Of a stretch of 64,000 nucleotides of DNA, positions 17,324 to 27,100 are shown piece after piece. The notes beneath the pieces were generated by a model. It was not told the DNA's origin. It saw nothing but the letters and a program-made list of their open reading frames with translations, and ran no database searches. The position numbers and the translations under genes were made by a program. Within the stretch, counting starts at the first letter, position 1. Each line of letters starts with the position of its first letter. The DNA is taken from the NCBI GenBank assembly GCA_040387475.1, contig JAZKDT010000032.1, forward strand, positions 1-64,000, read 5' to 3'. The DNA is from UBA4416 sp040387475. Lineage in GTDB: Bacteria; Bacteroidota; Bacteroidia; B-17B0; Aurantibacillaceae.

Positions 17324-17358
17324 AAAAAGGGCGCCTGAAAATTCAGGCGCCTTTTTAT
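17324..17358 (+). terminator. Terminator after the T9SS protein gene
   Basis: Perfect 10-bp stem GGCGCCTGAA/TTCAGGCGCC (17330-17339 with 17342-17351), flanked by A's and followed by TTTTTATTTTT. It is strong in the forward direction. Confidence 0.9.
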
Positions 17359-17429
17359 TTTTCGAAATAAGCTATTGGGATTGTCACTTTTTATAATAAC
17401 ATCAATTATAAAGTTCAAATCCAGTGATC

Positions 17430-18947
17430 ATGAAGACAACCACTACCTTAATTTTGATGCTTCTAAGCTCATCAATCGTGGCTCAAAAGCTTGAACCAAC
17501 AGAAAGCAAAGTACTTTACAACCTATACCTGAAATGCAATGAGGGTGGAGTATTTGCTAATCAGGAAGTAATATTCACAAACCAAAGCGATAAAAGCAGT
17601 ATAACATGTATTTCAGATGCAGGAGGTGTGGTGCGCGTTTTATTAGACGTTGGCAACATGTTTGAATACCGCGTCAAAAATTTTTCAGAGAGCCGCATCG
17701 TTACCATGCCAAACGAACCATACATGTTTGTAAACAATACACTGCGTTATAGTAGAAATGACATTCAATTTGTTGAGAAGTTCAAAATGAATTCTGAACA
17801 GATTAAAACGGTTGAACTGGCAGTTAAATCTTTACCCGATACAACCTACTTTAATAGTATAAAAACCAATTCTCTGAAGTTAGATCAGAATTTTTCAAGC
17901 ATGAACATTACATTAAAAGATCTGAAACGAAATCCATTAGTAGGGGAAATGATTACCGTAAGCGGCAGAAAGTATAAAAAACACTTTAAAGGGCCTACGG
18001 ATTTGACAGGTAGCATTATATTTCTATTGCCCAAAGGAGATATATACGACATTTCCTTTAAACATGATCCTAACTATGATATACAGGAAATTAATTATAC
18101 ACTGGGCGCCATGAAATCAACCATGCAAATAGATTATCTTGGTTCACGGGAAATTGAACGTCGCCTAGTATTAAAAGAAAAACAACTCAAGGAAGAAATG
18201 ATCCGTTTGGAAAAAGAGCGGAAAGACTTCGAGGAGTATATGAAGCGGGAAAAAATAAGCATCCTCGACGCACGAAAAAAAGAAATAAAAGAATACGAAA
18301 CTGGCAAAAGAAGTTTCAGTGATGATGTGATCTTAAAAGTATTTGAACGTAACAAACATTGGAAAGATAAATTGATTGTTTGCGATCTCACAGGAAGCAT
18401 GTCACCTTATGGCGCTCAATTAGAAATATGGTATAAATTAAATTTGACAAAAGAGCAAAACCTGCAATTTGTTTTTTTTAATGACGGCGATCGCAAACAG
18501 GATCATGATAAAAAAATCGGATCAACCGGGGGGATATATTACTCTAAAGCAAAGGGAGTGGACGAATTGATCACCTTAATGACGAGAGTACAGGCAGGTG
18601 GAGACGGTGGAGATTGTCCTGAAAATAACATGGAAGCCTTAATAAAAGGATCTGAAACTGCTGCACCTTACAAAGAATTAATCATGATAGCGGATAACCA
18701 CGCACCGGTAAAGGACATTATATTATTGGAAACCTTTAAAATACCGGTTAAAATAATTTTGTGTGGTGTTGGTGATGAGATTGAAGCAGACTACCTGAGG
18801 CTTGCCTGGAAAACCAAAGGCTCCGTACATACAATGGAAGAAGATATTTTAAGTATAGGAAAGCTATTAGATGGTCAGGAAATAAAGATCAACGGACAAA
18901 CTTACAGGTTAATGAAAAATAAATTTATCCGGATGGAAAAAGCATAA
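17430..18947 (+). CDS. Exported VWA-domain protein with central coiled coil
   Basis: 505 residues from the ATG at 17430, beginning with a signal peptide (MKTTTTLILMLLSSSIVAQ). The first half is beta-rich and includes a carboxypeptidase-regulatory-like segment. A charged coiled coil runs over about residues 237-290 (LKEEMIRLEKERKDFEEY). The C-terminal ~185 residues look like a von Willebrand A domain with MIDAS-like VCDLTGSMSPYG, then FFNDGDRKQD, QAGGDGGDCPENN and IMIADNHAPVKD. It probably binds a metal and a protein partner in the periplasm or at the surface. No T9SS domain is present. Confidence 0.8.
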   Translation: MKTTTTLILMLLSSSIVAQKLEPTESKVLYNLYLKCNEGGVFANQEVIFTNQSDKSSITCISDAGGVVRVLLDVGNMFEYRVKNFSESRIVTMPNEPYMFVNNTLRYSRNDIQFVEKFKMNSEQIKTVELAVKSLPDTTYFNSIKTNSLKLDQNFSSMNITLKDLKRNPLVGEMITVSGRKYKKHFKGPTDLTGSIIFLLPKGDIYDISFKHDPNYDIQEINYTLGAMKSTMQIDYLGSREIERRLVLKEKQLKEEMIRLEKERKDFEEYMKREKISILDARKKEIKEYETGKRSFSDDVILKVFERNKHWKDKLIVCDLTGSMSPYGAQLEIWYKLNLTKEQNLQFVFFNDGDRKQDHDKKIGSTGGIYYSKAKGVDELITLMTRVQAGGDGGDCPENNMEALIKGSETAAPYKELIMIADNHAPVKDIILLETFKIPVKIILCGVGDEIEADYLRLAWKTKGSVHTMEEDILSIGKLLDGQEIKINGQTYRLMKNKFIRMEKA

Positions 18948-18949
18948 AA

Positions 18950-18982
18950 AAAGCAGTCGCTATATCCGGCGACTGCTTTCAA
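18950..18982 (-). terminator. Terminator between convergent genes
   Basis: Stem GCAGTCGC/GCGACTGC (18953-18960 with 18969-18976), extended by A/T pairs. The T run is longest when read on the minus strand, so it mainly ends the BNR-like gene at 18999-20366. It may also stop the VWA gene from the other side. Confidence 0.82.
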
Positions 18983-18998
18983 AAATATAAAAATGAAA

Positions 18999-20366
18999 TT
19001 ACTGTAAAACAATTTTACTAAATGTATTGTCAGTATCCGTTTTTAAAGTAACCGTGTATAGCCCTTTTGATAAATGCTCCAGGTTTAAGTATTTCAATTC
19101 CCCTACCGCAGTAGAAATCGTTTTTTCTGAATAAACAACTTTACCCATCGCGTCAATAACTTCAATGGTTAACCCTCTTTTGGCAAAAGGCATATCAATG
19201 CTAACGATACCAGTACTTGGGTTTGGCATCACATTCATCTGTACGTTTTCTGCCAAAGGTTTTAACGAGGTAGTAACGCCGGAATATTTATACATCCCTC
19301 CTATGCTGGCAAGCGACTGATCAGAAAACGTTCCGGCCCATCCATTCATATTATCCACAAAATCAATTTTTAAATACTGAATGCCGGTACTTCCCCAGTC
19401 TATCCAGGTAGAACCATCATCAGTAGAGTAAGAAATAATACTATTATTGGTTGCCGCACCACACGATGCAAACATAGTTGTTCCGGGTATGGCGCAAATA
19501 TCGTTTTTACCAAAGGTAACGGAAGCGCCAATATTTGTCCACGTTAATCCTCCATTACTTGTTCTATAAAGATTTGTCACCGGATTAGCTGCTGTACCAC
19601 TAAAAGCAATACTCAGCCCATTCATATTGTCTCTGAAAGCTAACCGCGAAACGCCCACGCTTGCACCGGGAATAACACCTACCGTCCAGGTTAAACCGGC
19701 ATCCGCCGAATGAAAAACACGGCCGTTATTTGTTCCATACCAGATGTCGTTGGCGTTTTTAGTATAAACACCGGTTAATCCATACTCGGAAGTATTTAAA
19801 GGATTAGGAATATCGGCGCCTGGTATTTTTGTCCAGGTAGCCCCTCCGTCAATTGTTCTGTGAATTTCATACTCTCCTCCTACCGGATCGCCCATTGTAA
19901 TACCCGTCATAGAGTCTGTAAAACAGGTGATGTTTGCAAATGAAGCAGCTGCGGTATACATATTAACCGCGGCCACATTCTGCCAGTTTGCACCAGCATC
20001 GATAGTTTTATAAACAACGCCTTTATTCCCCCCGGTTTTCATATAAGCAGTAATATACGCTGTGCTACCACTTATGCCTTCAATAGCCGAAACACAATAT
20101 GTGCTGGTATCCGCGAAAACATCGCCATAGGCAAATGTATTTCCTCCATCGTTAGAGGTGGTAAACCAGTTATAGTTTCTGCTTCCGGCAAACCCATCAT
20201 AGCCTGTAGCCCAAATAACACTTGGACTAACGGCATCCATATAACGAATGCCTGCCGCAACCTGAGGGAAGTTGGTGTTTTGAATAATTGACCAATCGGG
20301 ACTGGGGGCCTGCGCATTTAAAGCAAGATTAGCCAAAACTAAAAATGAAAGTAATTTTTTTTTCAT
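18999..20366 (-). CDS. Secreted BNR/YCF48-like repeat protein with T9SS type A sorting domain
   Basis: 455 residues with a signal peptide (MKKKLLSFLVLANLALNAQA). The body is a beta-propeller of BNR/Asp-box-like repeats, for example TTSNDGGNTFAYGD, YKTIDAGANWQNV, HRTIDGGATWTKI, YRTSNGGLTWTNI and YSTDDGSTWIDW. This resembles sialidase or photosystem-assembly YCF48 folds, but no enzyme residues can be assigned. The C-terminus is a T9SS type A domain (NVMPNPSTGIVSIDM, then VIDAMGKVVYSE, and LSKGLYTVTLKT). It should be a cell-surface or secreted protein. Confidence 0.9.
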   Translation of the reverse strand: MKKKLLSFLVLANLALNAQAPSPDWSIIQNTNFPQVAAGIRYMDAVSPSVIWATGYDGFAGSRNYNWFTTSNDGGNTFAYGDVFADTSTYCVSAIEGISGSTAYITAYMKTGGNKGVVYKTIDAGANWQNVAAVNMYTAAASFANITCFTDSMTGITMGDPVGGEYEIHRTIDGGATWTKIPGADIPNPLNTSEYGLTGVYTKNANDIWYGTNNGRVFHSADAGLTWTVGVIPGASVGVSRLAFRDNMNGLSIAFSGTAANPVTNLYRTSNGGLTWTNIGASVTFGKNDICAIPGTTMFASCGAATNNSIISYSTDDGSTWIDWGSTGIQYLKIDFVDNMNGWAGTFSDQSLASIGGMYKYSGVTTSLKPLAENVQMNVMPNPSTGIVSIDMPFAKRGLTIEVIDAMGKVVYSEKTISTAVGELKYLNLEHLSKGLYTVTLKTDTDNTFSKIVLQ

Positions 20367-20405
20367 CTGTATTACGGTTTAATTATGAGAAACTATTTTC
20401 TTAAT

Positions 20406-20436
20406 TAAATGTAATCATTAAAATGATCCCTTTCAA
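20406..20436 (-). promoter_or_regulatory. Possible promoter of the BNR-like gene
   Basis: On the minus strand TTG (20436-20434), a 20-nt spacer, and TACATTTA (20413-20406), one mismatch from TAnnTTTG. The start codon is 40 bp downstream. Confidence 0.35.
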
Positions 20437-20498
20437 CAAAGATTTAAATAAACATTTTCATTAATTATAACGCTAAAAAAGATCAACCAGTCAACAAA

Positions 20499-20534
20499 AG
20501 TAAGCGCCTACTATGTGAATAGGAGGCGCTTAAG
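20499..20534 (-). terminator. Terminator after clpB
   Basis: Hairpin of TAAGCGCCT (20501-20509) with AGGCGCTTA (20524-20532). On the minus strand it is followed by CTTTTGTT. It lies 25 bp past the clpB stop. Confidence 0.75.
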
Positions 20535-20558
20535 TTAAATTTTACTTATCAAAATAAA

Positions 20559-23150
20559 TTAATTTCTAAAAACAATTTGGTTCTCAAACATATCCACAAT
20601 GATCTCCTTATCTCTGTTCACTTTATCAGCTAATAATTGTTTTGATAATTCATTCAGAATTTGTTTTTGTAACATTCGTTTCACCGGTCTCGCGCCGTAA
20701 TGAGGATCATATCCCAGCTGCGCAAGCCAATCAATGGCTTCGTCGGTTGCTGTCAGAGTCATATGTTGCTCGGCTAAACGGTGGGCAATTTGCTTGAACT
20801 GAATTCTCACGATATCGGTCACGTCTTCCCTGCTTAGCGGTTCAAACATAATCACTTCATCAATACGGTTTAAAAATTCAGGCCGAATGGTCTTTTTCAA
20901 TAATTCAAATACTTCCGATTTGGTTTTTGCTAAAACTTCGTCTTTATTGTTCTCATTCAGTTGATCAAAATTCTCCTGTATTAAATGTGAACCAATATTG
21001 GAAGTCATAATGATAATCGTATTTTTGAAGTTCACTGTTCTTCCTTTATTATCCGTTAAACGGCCATCATCCAATACCTGTAGCAAAATATTAAATACAT
21101 CGGGGTGTGCTTTCTCAATCTCATCTAATAAGATCACGCTGTAAGGCCTGCGGCGAACTGCTTCCGTCAGCTGACCTCCTTCATCAAACCCTACATATCC
21201 CGGAGGCGCGCCAATTAAACGACTTACCGCGTGACGTTCCTGGTATTCACTCATATCAATGCGCGTCATCGCATTTTCATTGTTAAATAAATAGTCTGCC
21301 AATGCCTTCGCTAATTCTGTTTTACCAACACCAGTTGTTCCTAAAAAAATGAATGACCCAATTGGTTTTTTTGCATCCTGTAATCCCGCCCTACTTCTTC
21401 TCACCGAATCAGCAATAGATTCGATCGCCTGGTGCTGTCCCACAACGCGTTTATGTAATTCCTCTTCCAGTTTCAACAATTTTTCCTTGTCACTTTGCAT
21501 CATTCTCGAAACAGGAATTCCTGTCCATGCAGAAATCACATCCGCAATATCTTCACTGTCTACTTCTTCTTTCAGTAATTGAGACCCATTGGCTTTCGCT
21601 TCACTTAATTTTTCTTCCAAAGAAAATAACAATGCCTCCGCTTCCTGGATTTTACCGTAGCGTATCTCTGCTACTTTTCCAAAGTCGCCTGCTTTTTCAT
21701 AGTTAGATGCCTCATGCTTATAATCTTCTATTTGGGCTTTTACCTTTTGAACACCCTCTATTGCCTCTTTTTCACTCTGCCATTTTGCTTTTAAAGCAAT
21801 CCGCTTGTCATTCAAATCAGCCAGTTCCTTATTTAAAACTTCTACTTTTTTATCTTCTTCTTCACGCTTCATGGCTTCACGCTCAATTTCCAATTGCATA
21901 ATCTTTCGCTCCAGCTCATCTAATTCAATAGGCATTGAGTTGATTTGCATTCTTAATTTTGAAGCAGCCTCATCCATTAAGTCAATGGCTTTATCCGGTA
22001 AAAAACGATCGCTGATGTAACGTTGTGATAACTCCACGGCAGCAATAATTGCTTCATCTTTTATACGCACTTTATGATGCGCCTCATATTTTTCTTTAAT
22101 ACCACGTAAAATAGAAATAGCATCTTCGTCTGTTGGCTCATTGACCATCACTTTTTGAAAACGACGTTCAAGTGCTTTATCTTTTTCAAAATACTTTTGA
22201 TATTCATTTAAAGTTGTTGCACCTATAGCTCTTAATTCGCCACGCGCCAACGCTGGTTTTAAAATATTAGCTGCATCCATAGCACCTTCTCCTCCACCTG
22301 CGCCAACCAAAGTGTGTATTTCGTCAATAAACAATACAACGTCGCCATCACTACTGATAACTTCTTTTACAACTGATTTTAAACGATCTTCAAACTCGCC
22401 CTTATACTTGGCACCTGCAATCAAAGCTCCCATATCCAACGAATACACCTGTTTTGATTTTAAATTCTCAGGTACATCTCCCGCAATGATACGATGCGCC
22501 AATCCTTCAGCGATAGCTGTTTTACCTACACCGGGTTCGCCAACTAAAATAGGATTGTTCTTAGTACGACGGGACAGGATTTGCAATACCCTTCGTATTT
22601 CTTCATCTCTGCCAATAACAGGATCCAGCTTTCCATTACGGGCCTGAGTATTTAAATTGATCGCGTATTTATTTAACGCATTATAATTTTCATCTGCCGA
22701 CTGACTTGTAACTGTGGAACCTTTTCTTAATTCGGTAATTGCTGCCTTCAATTCTTTCTCTTTAATGCCGTTGTCTTTTAATAACTGTGCAACAGCATCG
22801 CCACTTCCTAAAATACCTAACAACAAATGTTCAATAGACACGTACTCATCTTTAAACTCTTTTAAATAATTGGTGGCTTTAGCAACCGTTTGATTAGCCG
22901 CATTGGATAAGAAAGGCTGTCCTCCGCTCACTTTTGGATAGGAATTGACAATGGCTTCAACCGTTTTGGTAAACATCCCCTGATTAACTCCCAGCTTTTT
23001 TAAAATAAAAGGCGTAACATTTTCATCCACTTCTAAAATAGCCTTTAAGATATGGCCATTTTCAATAGCCTGATTACCGTTAGCAGTGGCAATTTGAATT
23101 GCCTGCTGCACGGCTTCCTGTGATTTTATAGTAAAGTTATTTATGTTCAT
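20559..23150 (-). CDS. clpB: ATP-dependent chaperone ClpB
   Basis: Hsp100 disaggregase that works with DnaK to pull proteins out of aggregates. The 863 residues show the whole layout: the N-terminal Clp repeat domain (1-145), AAA1 with Walker A GEPGVGKTAIAEG at about 204, the long coiled-coil M domain (~400-530), and AAA2 with GTTGVGKTELAKALA. The C-terminal part contains NRIDEVIMFEPLS and the arginine-finger region GARPVKRMLQ. AAA2 Walker A has Thr where Pro is usual (GPTGVGKT), a minor change. It is a single gene with its own terminator. No CIRCE element was seen upstream. Confidence 0.98.
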   Translation of the reverse strand: MNINNFTIKSQEAVQQAIQIATANGNQAIENGHILKAILEVDENVTPFILKKLGVNQGMFTKTVEAIVNSYPKVSGGQPFLSNAANQTVAKATNYLKEFKDEYVSIEHLLLGILGSGDAVAQLLKDNGIKEKELKAAITELRKGSTVTSQSADENYNALNKYAINLNTQARNGKLDPVIGRDEEIRRVLQILSRRTKNNPILVGEPGVGKTAIAEGLAHRIIAGDVPENLKSKQVYSLDMGALIAGAKYKGEFEDRLKSVVKEVISSDGDVVLFIDEIHTLVGAGGGEGAMDAANILKPALARGELRAIGATTLNEYQKYFEKDKALERRFQKVMVNEPTDEDAISILRGIKEKYEAHHKVRIKDEAIIAAVELSQRYISDRFLPDKAIDLMDEAASKLRMQINSMPIELDELERKIMQLEIEREAMKREEEDKKVEVLNKELADLNDKRIALKAKWQSEKEAIEGVQKVKAQIEDYKHEASNYEKAGDFGKVAEIRYGKIQEAEALLFSLEEKLSEAKANGSQLLKEEVDSEDIADVISAWTGIPVSRMMQSDKEKLLKLEEELHKRVVGQHQAIESIADSVRRSRAGLQDAKKPIGSFIFLGTTGVGKTELAKALADYLFNNENAMTRIDMSEYQERHAVSRLIGAPPGYVGFDEGGQLTEAVRRRPYSVILLDEIEKAHPDVFNILLQVLDDGRLTDNKGRTVNFKNTIIIMTSNIGSHLIQENFDQLNENNKDEVLAKTKSEVFELLKKTIRPEFLNRIDEVIMFEPLSREDVTDIVRIQFKQIAHRLAEQHMTLTATDEAIDWLAQLGYDPHYGARPVKRMLQKQILNELSKQLLADKVNRDKEIIVDMFENQIVFRN

Positions 23151-23323
23151 AATTTATGTTTTTTACATAAGAGCCATCAAATCATATTCCAACTATTCTA
23201 ATCTGAAAATTAGTCGTAAAACGGAGTATAAACTAGACGAAATGTCTGATTTTCAACAAATTTCATGACGTTTTGTTACAAATTTTATCATTTAAAAAGC
23301 TCAATTTTATTTACATTAGTAAC

Positions 23324-24091
23324 ATGTTTTTCTTTCTTTCAAAAATACTGGCATTCCTAATCGCACCCTACACGTGGCTTTTTTTTGGCTTACTGTTGTT
23401 ACTAAAAAAAGTATGGCACACACCATTTAAAAAATGGGTACTTGGATTTACCATATTCATGTATGTTATTTCAAATTCATTTCTAATAGACGAGATTGTA
23501 AGGGCGTGGGAATATAGTGATGACAACATATACTTAAAGGATACCAAATATGATTTGGCTATTGTTTTAGGAGGCATGGGTCGTGTGGATGAACGCCAGC
23601 AGCGTTTTGACTTTAATTTTTCGGGCGACAGGCTTTTTCAAACGCTGGAACTTTACCATAAAGGAAGAGTAAGAAAAATGTTAATTACCGGCGGCTCAGG
23701 CAGTATTGAACATCCCGAACACAGAGAGGCTATATATATAAAAAAATACTTAAAAGCGATATCAATTCCAGATAGTAGTATTATTATCGAAACAAATTCA
23801 AAAAACACTTATGAAAATGCCGTTTTTACAAAACATATTTTAGATAGCATGCACTTTAAAGGCAAGATATTATTGGTGACATCGTCTTTTCACATGCGGC
23901 GTTCACTGGCTATTTTTGATAAAGCCGGCTACAAAAATTTAGTCCCATATATTACCAATAAAATTACCGGAGAAAGAAAATTTGGTATCGATCACTGTTT
24001 TATTCCTAATGTGGAAGCAGTTTTTAGCTTAAATCTCATACTACATGAAATGGCAGGCTATATAACTTATAAAATTAAAGGCTACTTATAA
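23324..24091 (+). CDS. YdcF/ElyC-like DUF218 membrane protein
   Basis: 255 residues from ATG 23324, chosen over an upstream TTG at 23273 because it starts directly at the hydrophobic region MFFFLSKILAFLIAPYTWLF. Two N-terminal membrane helices precede a DUF218 Rossmann-like domain: LAIVLGGMGRVDERQQ, then GRVRKMLITGGSGS, ETNSKNTYENAVFTK, and VTSSFHMRRSLAIF. Relatives (ElyC, SanA, YdcF) influence envelope integrity and polymer synthesis, but their chemistry is not settled. It is transcribed just ahead of the alpha-2-macroglobulin gene. Confidence 0.88.
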   Translation: MFFFLSKILAFLIAPYTWLFFGLLLLLKKVWHTPFKKWVLGFTIFMYVISNSFLIDEIVRAWEYSDDNIYLKDTKYDLAIVLGGMGRVDERQQRFDFNFSGDRLFQTLELYHKGRVRKMLITGGSGSIEHPEHREAIYIKKYLKAISIPDSSIIIETNSKNTYENAVFTKHILDSMHFKGKILLVTSSFHMRRSLAIFDKAGYKNLVPYITNKITGERKFGIDHCFIPNVEAVFSLNLILHEMAGYITYKIKGYL

Positions 24092-24150
24092 TATTATTCC
24101 TTTTTATGGAATAAATCCCGATACTGCATCTAAATCTTAAAATTACAATT

Positions 24151-27100
24151 ATGGCGTTTAAAAAAATAATTACTGTCGCATTCATTCTTTCAGCAACAGC
24201 ATTAATCTCACTGGGATTTTTCACAACCATTTTCACAAAAAAAACAGAAATTATGATAAGCTTTAATAAGGGCGACAGTTATGAAAAACTTTGGAAAAGA
24301 GTAGACAGTTGTGAAACAAAAGGCCTTACCGAATCTGCATTAAAGATTGTTAACGGCATATACGTCAAAGCGAAAACCGACAATAATGCTTCTCAATTCG
24401 TAAAAGCGGTTATACACCGTATGAAGTTTGAGAGCTATAAGGAAGAATTTTCTTTAGAAAAATCCATTTTTAAACTACGCGATGAAGTAAATGAAGCAAA
24501 ATATCCTATCAAACCTGTTTTACAAAGTATTTTAGCGGATGCATTCTGGCAATATTTTCAAAATAACCGATGGAAATTTTATGACAGAACAGCCACGACT
24601 AATTTCAAAAACGATGATATAGAAACGTGGGATTTAAAAGCAATCACCTATGCAGTGATCTCAAACTATAAAGCTTCTTTAGAAAACACAGATAGCCTAA
24701 AACGCACAAAAATTGACATATACGATGACATCCTAAATAAAGGGACAACAGAGTGTCGTGTATGGAGGCCAACTTTATATGATTTTTTAGCACACCGTTC
24801 CCTTGGTTTTTTGATGAGTTCAGAGCCAGAGGTATCAAGGCCGGCTGACCGATTTACTATCAATAGCGATGATTACTTAAAACCTTACGTGGATTTTCTA
24901 CACCTGGAGATTAACAATCCATCAGATTCACTTGAAACAAAATATTATGCATTAAAATTAATGAAAGACCTAACCAGCTTTCATAGCAATGATGAAAAAC
25001 CAGACGCATTAATTGATATTGAATTACTAAGGCTGGACTATGTTTACAACAATTCCCAGAATGCAAAAAAAGACACTTTATATTTTAACTCATTAAAAGC
25101 TATTCAGTCGAAATTTCCTTCCAGTGAACGCGTTACCGAAATTGATTTTCGCATAGCCAACTGGTATATTCAAAAAGCTAATAGCTATAAGCCATTAGAA
25201 GGTGATGCTTATAAGTGGCATAAAAAAACGGCCAGAGAAATTTGTGAAGCGGCGATTGTGAAATTTCCAAAATCCTACGGTGCAATAGAATGCAAAAACC
25301 TGATCAATACTATCCAGTCTAAAACATTTAACTTAACTATCGAAGAAGTTAACGAGCCAAACAAACCTTTTCGCGCACTGGTAACTTCTCAAAACGTAAA
25401 TAAAATCTATTTTAAAATTGTTAAAACAACAAGCCAGGAATTAAGAGAGTTATTCAGAAAAAAATATGGTGAAGAGTTATATACCAAATTCAAAGCGTTT
25501 CCTGAAGTTACCAGTTTCTCGCAAGATATTATAAATGATGGGGATTTTCAAAGTCACCAAACTGAAATAAAATTACCAGAATTACCAGCCGGTTATTATG
25601 TGATATTAAATTCTTTAACAGAAGAGTTTAAATACACTAATAACATAACCGCCTGTAATACTTGTATCGTATCCGACATCGCGTCTATCGAAAGACGAAA
25701 AGATAACGGTTCATACGACTTTTATGTTTTACATCGCCAAACTGGAAATGCTTTAAAAGGAATTACCGCACAGGTGTGGTATGAAAATTATGATTATAAA
25801 AGCAGGGACTATATTACCAAAAAAGGGCCATCATTTAAAACCGATGATAAAGGCTTAGTAAACCTGAGTTATGAAACGATAGAAAACAAACAATTTTTTG
25901 TAGAGTTTATAAATGGGACTGATCATCTATTCAATAACAACAGCTACTACACGCATAAACCATACGAAAACAATTACACAACTGTTACCTCTCACATATT
26001 TACTGACCGGGGAATATACAGACCAGGACAAACTGTGTACTTTAAATCCATTGTTTTAGAAGCCACTAACGGAAAAAACCACCAATTAAAAACCAATTAC
26101 CCGGTTACCGTTACTTTTTATGACGTGAACTATCAGATAGTAAGCTCTCTGTCTTTAGTTACTAATGAATTTGGGACGGTGAGTGGTTCATTTATTACAC
26201 CTCAAAGTGGCCTGAACGGACAAATGCACATTACTGATGGCCACGGAAATGCTTACATATCGGTGGAAGATTACAAACGCCCTAAATTTGAGACAGAATT
26301 TAATCCTGTAAAAGGCAGCTACAAGATCAATGATGAAGTAACCGTAACAGGACTTGCTAAGGCATATGCAGGAAATGTAATTGACGGAGCAAAAGTAAAA
26401 TATCGTGTTGTAAGAAATGTTAACTATCCATATTGGTATTGGTGGTACCGACCTTATAACAATGGCAACAATCAAACGGAAATTACAAATGGAGAAATTA
26501 TTACCAACGACACCGGCACTTACATTATTAAATTCAAAGCTATTCCCGATGAGTCTGTTTCCAAAACAAGTTATGCAACCTATAATTACCAGGTAACTGC
26601 AGATGTAACCGATATTAATGGCGAAACCCACAGCACTGAAACCAACGTCACAGTTGGATACCAGGCGCTACAACTGATGATTTCCTCTGCCGATATCGTT
26701 GAGATCAATAATCCCAAACCAATACGCATAACAGCCAATAACTTAAATGGTGTTCCGGAAACCACCAAAGGAAATTTCGCGATCTATAAGTTAAACCAGC
26801 CAACCAGAGTCTTCAGAAGCCGGTTATGGCAACAACCCGATAGACATAGTTTAAGTAAAGAAGAATATTACACTACTTTCCCAAATGACTTATATTCAGA
26901 CGAAACCAATAAATACAAGTGGGAAAAAGAAACTAAAGTATTTGAAAAATCGTTCGATACCGGAACAAAAACGGAATATGATTTATCATCTGAATTCAAA
27001 TTATTTAAGCCAGGAGTTTATATCATTGAAGCTAATTGCAAAGATAAGTTTGGAGAAGACATAAAAGCTTTCACCTATGTAACGGTATTTAATAAAAACA

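Noticed and set aside
21349..22647. Open frames of 64-111 codons on the plus strand opposite clpB
   Set aside because: They mirror the strongly conserved clpB coding frame and show no protein-like features of their own.
26188..26631. 147-codon minus-strand frame within the macroglobulin gene
   Set aside because: It lies wholly inside a well-supported large gene and its translation is biased like an antisense shadow.
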